Shown here: in pieces, positions 1 to 5,407 of the stretch | Layout: the number at the start of each line of letters is the position of its first letter | Numbering within the stretch: the stretch's first letter is position 1 | DNA from: Acidobacteriaceae bacterium | Lineage (GTDB): Bacteria; Acidobacteriota; Terriglobia; Terriglobales; Acidobacteriaceae | Assembly: GCA_030040115.1 (NCBI GenBank) | Contig: JASHUH010000020.1 | Coordinates: 1-5,407, forward strand | Length of the DNA stretch: 5,407 nt | Direction of reading: 5' to 3' | Notes under the pieces: model-generated | What the model was told of the DNA's origin: nothing | Databases searched by the model: none | Seen by the model: the letters and a program-made list of their open reading frames with translations, nothing else | Position numbers and translations under genes: made by a program

Positions 1-1004
1 GCATAGGCTTCGGCGGCGCGGTCGAGCGGAAATCTATGGGTGATGATATCCGCCGGATGAAGATTCCAGCGAACCAATTTTTCCACCAGCTCTTCCATCC
101 GCCAGGTTGATGTGACCCAAGAACCATACACCGTCTTTTGGTCATGGATCAGGTCGGGCGAGGGATTGAGTTCCATTGTTCCACCCTCCCCGATGAGAAC
201 AATCTTTCCCCATTCGCGCGTAGCGCGGATGGCGGTGGCGCGAGCCGCATGGTTTGCCGAGCAGTCGACGGCCCGCTCAACGCCGTGGCCACCGGTCAGC
301 TTTTTTACTTCATCCACATTGCTGGGTCTGGAAGGCAAGACCGCATCGCAAAGTCCGAGGTCGAGGGCGATCTTCATGCGTTCGGGTACTACGTCGATTC
401 CGATAATTTTGTGGGCGCCGAGTTTGCGGCTCAAGGCCGCCGCGGCCAAGCCGACGGGACCTAGGCCGGTAATGAGCACGGCGTGGTTGCCATTGACGCC
501 GATTTTTTCGAGGCTTTCATAGACCGTTCCGAAGCCGCAGGCGACCTGGGCCCCATCGGCGTAGGAAAGCTCGTTGGGAAGGGCGATGAGATCCTTCTCC
601 TCGGCGAGCATGTACTCCGCCATGCCGCCATCGCGCTGCCATCCATAAGCGCGACGATATTTCTCACTGGTGCAGGAAATCATGTAGCCGCGCCGGCAGT
701 CGTTGCACACGCCGCAGCCGGAGATGTGATAGACGATGACGCGGTCGCCGGCTTGGAAGCGGCGGCAAGCTTCTCCCGTGGCCACGATTTGGCCGCAAGG
801 CTCGTGGCCGGCGATGACTCCCTGATAGCGTTCGGGGCCTTTGCCGAGATGCTCGTGATAGATACAACGAATATCGGAGCCGCAAATGGTGGAGGCCTTG
901 ACGCGCAGCAACACTTCGCCGTGGCCGGGCGTGGGGATGGGTGCGTTGCGCAGCTCCACCGTGCTATCGCCGGGCAGGTAGGCTGCTTGCATCGTTCCTT
1001 GCAT
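1..1004 (-). CDS. Zinc-dependent medium-chain (MDR) alcohol dehydrogenase, C-terminus cut by window edge
   Basis: This is a cytosolic NAD(P)-dependent oxidoreductase of the zinc MDR family, which interconverts alcohols or polyols with aldehydes or ketones. The translation gives 334 residues and runs off the left edge, ending in a stretch like FPLDRAAEAY that normally lies about 20-25 residues before the C-terminus. The N-terminal GroES-like domain carries the catalytic zinc ligands C41 (CGSD) and H67 with E68 (GHE). The third ligand is probably C156 in ACGFGT, as in classical alcohol dehydrogenases rather than the Glu of sorbitol or threonine dehydrogenases. Structural zinc cysteines are C97, C100, C103 and C111. 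The Rossmann fold has GLGPVG at 180-185, and D204 at the end of the second strand suggests NAD preference. The ATG at 1004 is chosen because GGAGA lies 6 bases upstream; an in-frame ATG at 992 is too far from it. The gene follows the aldo/keto reductase on the same strand after 165 bases. Family is sure; substrate is unknown (polyol, sugar or simple alcohol). Confidence 0.95.
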   Translation of the reverse strand, partial: MQGTMQAAYLPGDSTVELRNAPIPTPGHGEVLLRVKASTICGSDIRCIYHEHLGKGPERYQGVIAGHEPCGQIVATGEACRRFQAGDRVIVYHISGCGVCNDCRRGYMISCTSEKYRRAYGWQRDGGMAEYMLAEEKDLIALPNELSYADGAQVACGFGTVYESLEKIGVNGNHAVLITGLGPVGLAAAALSRKLGAHKIIGIDVVPERMKIALDLGLCDAVLPSRPSNVDEVKKLTGGHGVERAVDCSANHAARATAIRATREWGKIVLIGEGGTMELNPSPDLIHDQKTVYGSWVTSTWRMEELVEKLVRWNLHPADIITHRFPLDRAAEAY

Positions 1005-1010
1005 CTCGCT

Positions 1011-1015
1011 TCTCC
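1011..1015 (-). promoter_or_regulatory. Ribosome binding site of the alcohol dehydrogenase
   Basis: On the minus strand GGAGA precedes the ATG at 1004 with a 6-base spacer. It decides between the ATG at 1004 and the in-frame ATG four codons later, which would be 18 bases away. Confidence 0.6.
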
Positions 1016-1088
1016 GCGATCGAGTTACTCCGACGGGGCCTCGCGCCGACCGCTTTTTTATTCACTTTTAGCAGGAATTTGTGGTCTA

Positions 1089-1112
1089 CCAGGTCCCAAA
1101 ATCGGGACCTGG
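1089..1112. repeat. Perfect 9-bp inverted repeat (hairpin) between the two oxidoreductase genes
   Basis: The arms CCAGGTCCC (1089-1097) and GGGACCTGG (1104-1112) are perfectly complementary around a 6-base loop. The hairpin sits 57 bases past the stop codon of the aldo/keto reductase. No T-run follows the stem on either strand, so it is not a classical intrinsic terminator. It could stabilise the 3' end of the upstream mRNA, act as an atypical terminator, or be a copy of a dispersed intergenic repeat. The adjoining GGGGCACCCG on the plus strand resembles strings I associate with repeats in Acidobacteriota genomes; that association is from memory. Confidence 0.7.
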
Positions 1113-1169
1113 GGCACCCGAGAGTTATACATCTTTGGGCGGTCAGGAACCTAAGTTCTGTCCGCACTG

Positions 1170-2204
1170 CTAAGGCGGGGTGATTTCTCCGTGAACGTCC
1201 CACAGATCTTGCCAGCTTTGGCCTTCTTTCCAAAGAAAGACCTGTCCTTTGATCAGGCGGCAATTCCGGTTGATAGCCGCGATGGCCCGCATCTCCGCTT
1301 CGGTGAGCGGATCGGCGGTGACGCCACGCAAATTCATGAGGTAGTGGCGCGGGTTTACGGAAAAGGGAATCGGGGTCTCGCCGCGCTGCACGGCCCACTT
1401 GACGCATACGACTGCAGGATGGACCCCGTGGGCTTCGGCTATCTCGACAATGACCGCATCTTCGGTCGGAGCGGTGTCATCAGGCGTGCGGTCGCGTTGT
1501 GGACGCCTAGGTGAGCCGATGGGACAGTAGCCAACGGGTGCGATGCCGTTCTCGACCACAAAGTTGAACAATTCGGGCTGCTGAAAATGCGGGTGCAGCT
1601 CCATTTCGCAGGCGGCCGGCTTGATGCGCGCGTCGCGCAACAGCAGTTGCAACTTGGGAATGGTCATGTTGGACACGCCGATGTGGCGCGCCAGGCCGAG
1701 ATCGATCAGTTCTTCCATCTTGCGCCAGGTCTTCATGTATTCGGAGTGAATATAGGGCCTAGCGTTGGGGCTGCGTGCGGTGACGTCGCATCCCGGGGGA
1801 TGGAAGTTGGGAAATGGCCAATGCACGAGATAGAGATCGAGATAGGCGAGGCCAAGATCGGCCAGCGATTGCCGGCACGAGGCGATGACGTCTTGTTCGG
1901 CGTGCTTGTCGTTCCACAGCTTGGAAGTGACCCAGAGCTGGTGGCGCTTGACGCCGGCGGTCATCACTTCAGCCAACGCGGCGCCGATGGCGGCCTCATT
2001 GCCGTACACGGAGGCGCAATCGAAGTGCCGGTAGCCGACCGCGGCCGCGCCCTTGACTGCTTCAGCTACTTGCTGCGCGGGCACATGATCGGATCCGAAC
2101 GTTCCCAAGCCGATGGCCGGCATGAGGGCGCCGGTCGAGAGCTTTCTTTGGGGAACAGCGGCGGGGTCAACCCGGTCTGACGCATTCAGCGACACACTTT
2201 CCAC
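1170..2204 (-). CDS. Aldo/keto reductase (AKR superfamily, AKR1/xylose-reductase-like)
   Basis: This is a complete 344-residue cytosolic (alpha/beta)8-barrel oxidoreductase that would reduce aldehydes, ketones or sugars with a nicotinamide cofactor. The full catalytic tetrad is visible: D62 and Y67 (FDCASVYGNE), K95 (TSKLWN) and H128 (LVHWP). Nicotinamide-site residues S178 and N179 (GVSN) and the stacking Y226 (GYCPIGSP) are present, but the usual Gln of the NQxExHP motif is E200 (CEMELHP). In the cofactor phosphate loop, normally IPKS...R, the Lys is F281 and the Arg is H287, so classical NADPH recognition looks weakened. A roughly 20-residue tail precedes the first barrel strand. The start is a GTG at 2204 with GAGGA 5 bases upstream. 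The stop is TAG. The gene lies 143 bases after dnaN and 165 before the alcohol dehydrogenase, all on one strand; co-transcription is possible. The substrate cannot be read from the sequence. Confidence 0.96.
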   Translation of the reverse strand: MESVSLNASDRVDPAAVPQRKLSTGALMPAIGLGTFGSDHVPAQQVAEAVKGAAAVGYRHFDCASVYGNEAAIGAALAEVMTAGVKRHQLWVTSKLWNDKHAEQDVIASCRQSLADLGLAYLDLYLVHWPFPNFHPPGCDVTARSPNARPYIHSEYMKTWRKMEELIDLGLARHIGVSNMTIPKLQLLLRDARIKPAACEMELHPHFQQPELFNFVVENGIAPVGYCPIGSPRRPQRDRTPDDTAPTEDAVIVEIAEAHGVHPAVVCVKWAVQRGETPIPFSVNPRHYLMNLRGVTADPLTEAEMRAIAAINRNCRLIKGQVFLWKEGQSWQDLWDVHGEITPP

Positions 2205-2209
2205 ACCGT

Positions 2210-2214
2210 TCCTC
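2210..2214 (-). promoter_or_regulatory. Ribosome binding site that fixes the GTG start of the aldo/keto reductase
   Basis: On the minus strand GAGGA lies 5 bases before the GTG at 2204. An ATG at 2218 is out of frame with the gene and cannot be its start, so the GTG is favoured. Confidence 0.6.
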
Positions 2215-2273
2215 GCATGAGAAGATCCACCACAACTTTACGCCCCATCAAGCATAAGGGCAGGTTCTGGAGA

Positions 2274-2279
2274 AGTATA
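2274..2279 (-). promoter_or_regulatory. Possible -10 element ahead of the aldo/keto reductase
   Basis: On the minus strand this reads TATACT, one base off the sigma-70 -10 consensus, about 70 bases before the GTG start. No acceptable -35 box is found at 16-18 bases upstream. It is offered only as a candidate for separate transcription of the oxidoreductases from dnaN. The rest of the 2205-2347 gap shows nothing else convincing. Confidence 0.2.
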
Positions 2280-2347
2280 CCGAGCGCTGCAAAGACACGT
2301 TGCGCAAAATCCTAATTACAGCAGCTCTTCGGCGGCGTGCTGGGGCT

Positions 2348-3520
2348 TCAGATGCGCATGGGCATGAGCACGTAGCGGTATTTGTATTCGGCGTCGGGAT
2401 CTTCAGGGCGCATTTGGCCGGCGGACTGGGAATCTTTGAATTCGAGGCGGACCTCGCCTTCGTTGTTGAGGGCTTTGAGGAAATCGAGAATATACACTGA
2501 GTTGAACCCAACCGCAATGGCCTCGCCGGAATACGGGGTGTCGATGGTGTCTTCGCTTTCGCCCGATTCGGTGGAGTTGGCGCTGATCTTGAGCTCATTG
2601 CCCTCGAGCCGCAAGCGAATGGCCCCGGAGCGCTCATCAGCAAATTGCGCGACGCGCTGGATGGCGGACGAAAGCTCGCTCGACCGCACGACGGCGAATT
2701 TGCTGTTGTCGCGCGGCATTACCGCTTCAAAGTTGGGAAATTGGCCGGAGAGCTTGCGGGTGCTCAGGGTGCGATGGCCAACACGGAAAAACAAAGTATG
2801 CTCGTCGTCGGCGAACTCGACCTTTTCATCTTCAGAGGCGGAGAGTAATTGTTGCAGCTCCGAGAGCGCCTTGCGGGGAACGAGCACGCGCTTTTCACCG
2901 CTGACGCCTTCGAGGGTTTCGTTGGGCTTCTCGACGAATGCGAGGCGATGGCCGTCGGTTGCGACCATGGCGAGCGATTCCGCCTTGAGGATCAGCAGGG
3001 CGCCGTTGAGGGTGTAACGCGATTCCTCATTGGAGATGGCGAAAATGGTGCGGGTAATGAGGGTTTTGAGAGCAGAATGAGGGAGGCGGAGGGCGGCCAC
3101 CGCGGGAAACTCAGGAACCTGCGGATAATTGGCGCGGGCCATGCCGACGATTTTGGTATTCGAGCGGCCGCTGCGGATCTGCACCCAATGGTTTTCAAGT
3201 AGCTTGATGGAGATTTCGCCGTCGGGAAGGAGCTTGATATAGTCGTAGAACTTGCGTGCAGGAATCGTGCAAGCTCCGGGTTTTTTTACCTTGACCGCCG
3301 CGCTGGTGCGGATGGCCTGATCGAGGTCGGTGGCGGTAATGTGCAACCGGTCGCCCTCCACCTCAAGGAGAAAGTTGGACAGAATCGGGATGGTGGTCTT
3401 GCGCTCGACGACGCTTTGGGTTGCGGTGAGTTCCTTGACCAGATCCTGGCGGCTTACACTGATCTCCATGGCTGCCCCCTGCGCGGCCGGCTTCTCCACT
3501 TCGGTTTCGACAATCGCCAT
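2348..3520 (-). CDS. dnaN: DNA polymerase III subunit beta (sliding clamp)
   Basis: The beta clamp is a ring-shaped homodimer that encircles DNA and tethers polymerase III and other partners; it is loaded by the clamp loader. The 390-residue product shows the three-domain fold throughout: TDLDQAIRTSA near 64-74, NEESRYTLNG at 163-172, TDGHRL at 188-193, GQFPNFEAVMP at 259-269, GFNSVYILDFLKAL at 338-351 and the C-terminal YVLMPMRI at 383-390. The partner-binding pocket is kept: by alignment to the E. coli clamp, G190, L193, P262, V267, V384 and M386-R389 match its pocket positions. The start is taken at the ATG at 3520, which has GAGGT 5 bases upstream. The family-typical start is the internal ATG at 3469 (M18, MEISVSRQDL), which gives 373 residues and has a weaker AGGGGG 5 bases ahead. 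The gene is not next to dnaA within this window; downstream on the same strand are two oxidoreductases, and folC diverges from it. Confidence 0.98.
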   Translation of the reverse strand: MAIVETEVEKPAAQGAAMEISVSRQDLVKELTATQSVVERKTTIPILSNFLLEVEGDRLHITATDLDQAIRTSAAVKVKKPGACTIPARKFYDYIKLLPDGEISIKLLENHWVQIRSGRSNTKIVGMARANYPQVPEFPAVAALRLPHSALKTLITRTIFAISNEESRYTLNGALLILKAESLAMVATDGHRLAFVEKPNETLEGVSGEKRVLVPRKALSELQQLLSASEDEKVEFADDEHTLFFRVGHRTLSTRKLSGQFPNFEAVMPRDNSKFAVVRSSELSSAIQRVAQFADERSGAIRLRLEGNELKISANSTESGESEDTIDTPYSGEAIAVGFNSVYILDFLKALNNEGEVRLEFKDSQSAGQMRPEDPDAEYKYRYVLMPMRI

Positions 3521-3525
3521 CCCCC

Positions 3526-3530
3526 ACCTC
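3526..3530 (-). promoter_or_regulatory. Ribosome binding site of dnaN (long start)
   Basis: On the minus strand GAGGT is followed by GGGGG and the ATG at 3520. It is a perfect five-base match to the anti-Shine-Dalgarno complement at good spacing, and favours the 390-residue form over the shorter conserved start. Confidence 0.55.
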
Positions 3531-3563
3531 TGCTCCCGAAGCCATCTCCTAGTATCGCCCCAC

Positions 3564-3592
3564 TTTATAACACGTTACGACCCACCGGAAAT
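3564..3592 (-). promoter_or_regulatory. Candidate dnaN promoter with an overlapping small palindrome
   Basis: On the minus strand TATAAA (3564-3569) could serve as a -10 box, which would put the transcript start near 3557 and give a leader of about 37 bases. The best -35 is TTTCCG (3586-3591), a poor match at 16 bases. The palindrome TAAC-AC-GTTA at 3568-3577 overlaps the upstream edge of the -10, where an operator could sit. All of this is inference from short motifs. Confidence 0.3.
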
Positions 3593-3860
3593 AGCCCTCG
3601 CTTTTCCAGTTTCGATTGTAGCCATGGTGATGGATTCAGCGTGCGTGGAAAACCGGGCTGCATTTCTGAATTCCGCGGGCGCAGTTTGGTTGGAAGAGGA
3701 AAGTTCGATGGGCGAGGACGGGGGGATCGATAGAGTGGGATGGGGCAAAGGAACAAACTATGTTTTTATGAAAGAAAAAGATAGTAGTCTCCGTAATTGC
3801 GGCTGGAAATGTGGGTTTTGAGGTGAAGCGCTTAGGTGCTAAGGATTTGGTGGAGGTGAG

Positions 3861-3874
3861 AGTTTTCTAAAACT
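3861..3874. repeat. AT-rich palindrome AGTTTT-CT-AAAACT
   Basis: The two 6-base arms are perfectly complementary with a 2-base centre. The size and symmetry fit a dimeric regulator's site better than an RNA hairpin, since the loop would be too tight. It lies about 340 bases from dnaN and 410 from folC, so no target gene is obvious. Confidence 0.45.
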
Positions 3875-3887
3875 AAGCTGTGGCACG

Positions 3888-3957
3888 GAGGAGATTTGCA
3901 AATGTGGGGAAAAAGCGGCGTCACCGCATCCCTTTTCCCACCGTTCGCACAAACCTC
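3888..3957. repeat. Long imperfect inverted repeat (about 70 bases, 21 paired positions)
   Basis: Five nested arms pair in order: GAGG 3888-3891 with CCTC 3954-3957, TTTG 3895-3898 with CAAA 3950-3953, GTGGG 3904-3908 with CCCAC 3937-3941, AAAA 3910-3913 with TTTT 3933-3936, and GCGG 3915-3918 with CCGC 3924-3927. A 5-base loop (3919-3923) closes the structure, and small internal loops separate the arms. The nested order makes chance less probable than for a single short stem. It could be part of a structured RNA, a small non-autonomous repeat element, or a protein-binding cruciform. No known RNA family was recognised. Confidence 0.5.
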
Positions 3958-3960
3958 TAA

Positions 3961-3990
3961 AAAAGTGGCTCTGCAAAGCAGGTGGCTTTT
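3961..3990. repeat. Hairpin with AAAAG/CTTTT outer arms and CTGC/GCAG inner arms
   Basis: AAAAG (3961-3965) pairs with CTTTT (3986-3990), and CTGC (3971-3974) with GCAG (3978-3981) around an AAA loop; the middle is mostly unpaired. On the plus strand the structure ends in four Ts followed by G, so it is at best a weak terminator. It directly follows the long hairpin and could close the same transcript. Confidence 0.3.
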
Positions 3991-4268
3991 GTGAATCGTT
4001 GGTCCAAGCCAAGGTGAGACAGAGACTTTGAAGATGCTTCTCGTCCACAGGGATGCGGTTTCCGTGGTTTTTCGAGAGGAAGGACTGCAGTTGAAGGACC
4101 TGCCGAGACGGGGTCGCGATTCCGAAGAGATTGGAGGCAAGAATCGTACTGGCGACGATGGAATAAGGACTGTTTAGGGCTGCGGCAGAGGCCGCGGTCA
4201 GGATGGCTGTCTCATTTCATTTGGCGTTATCTTGCATGGAGGATGCCGAGGCTAAAACCGGGCTCTTT

Positions 4269-4274
4269 TATACT
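4269..4274 (+). promoter_or_regulatory. Candidate -10 element of folC, placing transcription start at the start codon
   Basis: TATACT is one base off the -10 consensus. With normal geometry the transcript would begin near 4281, only about 3 bases before the ATG at 4284, implying a leaderless or nearly leaderless mRNA. No -35 box is visible at 16-18 bases upstream. The absence of a Shine-Dalgarno sequence before 4284 fits this reading. Confidence 0.35.
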
Positions 4275-4283
4275 AAAGCTTCC

Positions 4284-5407
4284 ATGTCCTACCAGACGGC
4301 AATCGATCAGCTTAACGCCATGGCGCCAGAGCTTTACAGGTATGATGGCCAGCCGCGGCGCAAGTTTTCGTTAGATCAGGTGCGAAGACTGTTGCATGCG
4401 ATGGGCGACCCACAAAAAGAATTTCGTTCGGTGCTGATAGCAGGAACCAACGGCAAGGGCTCAACCGCTGCGACACTGGCCTCGATCTTGACTGCTTCCG
4501 GGGTAAAGACGGGGCTTTATACATCGCCTCATCTTGAGAGAGTGAATGAACGCATTCGCGTCGATCGCGCAGAAATATCCGACGAGGACTTTGCGCGGCT
4601 CTATTTTCGCGTTCATAACCAGGCGCAAAAGCTCGTGCTCGACGGCAGCCTGCCACAACCGCCCAGCTACTTTGAGATGCTCACTACGTTGGGATTCAAT
4701 TACTTCGCCGAGAGGGGGATCGATGTTGCGGTGCTGGAGGTGGGCATGGGTGGGCGGCTGGATGCGACCAATGTTGTGGAACCGCTGGTATCGATCATTA
4801 CCGATATTTCGCTGGACCACATGGAGTGGCTGGGGTCGACCATCACCGCCATTGCTGGAGAAAAGGCGGGGATTCTGCGAGCCGCCGGAACGATGATTAC
4901 GTTACCTCAACATCCGGAGGCCAATCAGGTATTGGGTGAGACGGCGGCGAATTTGGGCGTGCGGGTAGTGAGCGCGGCGCCATTTATGCCTGCGCCGGAA
5001 AGGGATGGAAACTCGGAGGAGTATGGCATTGAGGCGCTGGGCGATCGAATCAAAGTCAGGTCGCCACTGAAGGGGGCGCATCAGCGACGCAATCTCGCGC
5101 TCGCCATTGCGGCGGCCGTGGAGCTGACGGAACATCAGGGATTTCCGGTGACGGCGGCATCGGTGGAGCAAGGGATTCGGCAGACCCATTGGCCGGGCCG
5201 CCTGGAACAGATCACGCGGGATGGCGTGGTTTGGATTCTGGACGTGGCTCACAATCCCGCCGGTGTTTGGGCGCTGCGCGCTGGCTTGCGCGGGCTATTG
5301 GGGAACCGGAGACCGGAAGTGCTGATTTTCAGTTGCCTGCGGGACAAGCCGGCGACGGAAATGGCGCAGATTCTTTTCCCACTTTTTGCGCGGGTGATTG
5401 TGACCCC
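4284..5407 (+). CDS. folC: Bifunctional folylpolyglutamate synthase/dihydrofolate synthase, C-terminus cut by window edge
   Basis: FolC is a cytosolic Mur-ligase-family ATPase that adds glutamate to folates and, in many bacteria, to dihydropteroate. The visible 374 residues show the P-loop GTNGKGST at 54-61, TSPHL at 80-84 with NERI at 88-91, EVGMGGRLDATN at 152-163, the metal-site region DISLDH at 174-179, and EKAGI at 193-197, whose K194 matches the carbamylated lysine of the family. HWPGRLE at 302-308 begins the C-terminal domain, followed by DVAHNP at 320-325 (V321 where Gly is usual) and LRDK at 352-355. Families run to about 420-440 residues, so some 50-60 are missing. No Shine-Dalgarno precedes the ATG at 4284; an in-frame ATG at 4236 would add 16 residues and also lacks one. 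The start at 4284 fits the normal N-terminus. The gene diverges from dnaN; no accD, a common folC neighbour, lies in the upstream gap. Dual activity is assumed from the family and not separable here. Confidence 0.96.
   Translation, partial: MSYQTAIDQLNAMAPELYRYDGQPRRKFSLDQVRRLLHAMGDPQKEFRSVLIAGTNGKGSTAATLASILTASGVKTGLYTSPHLERVNERIRVDRAEISDEDFARLYFRVHNQAQKLVLDGSLPQPPSYFEMLTTLGFNYFAERGIDVAVLEVGMGGRLDATNVVEPLVSIITDISLDHMEWLGSTITAIAGEKAGILRAAGTMITLPQHPEANQVLGETAANLGVRVVSAAPFMPAPERDGNSEEYGIEALGDRIKVRSPLKGAHQRRNLALAIAAAVELTEHQGFPVTAASVEQGIRQTHWPGRLEQITRDGVVWILDVAHNPAGVWALRAGLRGLLGNRRPEVLIFSCLRDKPATEMAQILFPLFARVIVT

Larger units (their letters stand above)
3521..4283. other. 763-base non-coding gap between divergent dnaN and folC
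   Basis: No open frame here reads like a protein: frames on both strands are low-complexity, rich in Ser, Pro and Arg, without recognisable motifs or good ribosome binding sites. The part near 3740-4020 looks AT-richer than the flanking genes, notably around 3751-3785. The stretch contains a short palindrome at 3861-3874, a long imperfect hairpin at 3888-3957 and another hairpin at 3961-3990. Weak DnaA-box-like 9-mers occur at 3903-3911 (minus strand TTCCCCACA) and 4041-4049 (TCGTCCACA), each two mismatches from TTATCCACA. It must hold the promoters of dnaN and folC; a structured RNA or an origin function are open possibilities, and a decayed gene cannot be excluded. Confidence 0.6.

Noticed and set aside
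483..1154. 223-codon plus-strand open frame
   Set aside because: It is antisense to the alcohol dehydrogenase, whose zinc and Rossmann motifs are unmistakable; the frame has no recognisable domain and runs on into the intergenic hairpin.
1587..2180. 197-codon plus-strand open frame
   Set aside because: It is antisense to the aldo/keto reductase with its intact catalytic tetrad; a by-product of GC-rich codon use.
2319..2342. CAGCA...TGCTG hairpin just past the dnaN stop as a terminator
   Set aside because: The stem is only 5 bp around a 14-base loop and no clean T-run follows on the minus strand.
2382..3017. 211-codon plus-strand open frame
   Set aside because: It lies opposite dnaN and is Ser/Arg-rich without motifs.
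3330..3821. 163-codon plus-strand open frame running out of dnaN into the gap
   Set aside because: Its first part is antisense to dnaN; the remainder has no domain-like sequence and no ribosome binding site was evident.
4041..4130. RNase P or tmRNA-like RNA suggested by a GAGAGGAAGGAC string
   Set aside because: The conserved core strings of those RNAs are not present in the right order; the resemblance is confined to a few purine-rich bases.
3832..4140. 102-codon minus-strand open frame in the gap
   Set aside because: It crosses the long inverted repeat, is rich in Ser, Pro and Cys, has no motif, and I see no good ribosome binding site.
4034..4177. 47-residue plus-strand open frame beginning MLLVHRDAV
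   Set aside because: The codons look plausible but there is no Shine-Dalgarno sequence and no recognisable family; too weak to call a gene.
4461..4820. 119-codon minus-strand open frame
   Set aside because: It is antisense to the strongly conserved ATP-binding half of folC.

Overview
This is a bacterial chromosome segment of moderately high GC (high fifties by eye) with four protein genes. Three lie on the minus strand, read right to left: dnaN (DNA polymerase III beta clamp), then an aldo/keto reductase, then a zinc-dependent MDR alcohol dehydrogenase cut by the left window edge. One lies on the plus strand: folC, cut by the right edge. No mobile element, CRISPR array, tRNA or rRNA was recognised. 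The style of the DnaN and oxidoreductase sequences, and an intergenic hairpin next to a TGGGGCACCCG string, remind me of Acidobacteriota (Terriglobia-like). That is recognition from memory, not a search, and is held at low to moderate confidence.

Layout: 1-1004 (minus) is the alcohol dehydrogenase, with its C-terminus missing. 1005-1169 is a gap holding a perfect 9-bp hairpin. 1170-2204 (minus) is the aldo/keto reductase, starting at GTG. 2205-2347 is a short gap with no clear terminator. 2348-3520 (minus) is dnaN. 3521-4283 is a 763-base stretch with no convincing gene; part of it is AT-richer and carries several inverted repeats, one long and imperfect. 4284-5407 (plus) is folC, missing roughly its last 50-60 residues.

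DnaN and FolC are core housekeeping proteins (replication processivity and folate polyglutamylation) and are transcribed away from each other across the large gap. The two oxidoreductases follow dnaN on the same strand, but each has its own ribosome binding site and gaps of 143 and 165 bases, so a single operon is possible but not shown. They may act on related sugar or carbonyl substrates; nothing in the sequence names the substrate. The least explained part is the dnaN-folC gap: it could hold regulatory sites, a structured RNA, or less probably a replication origin. I see no clearly novel multi-gene system here.
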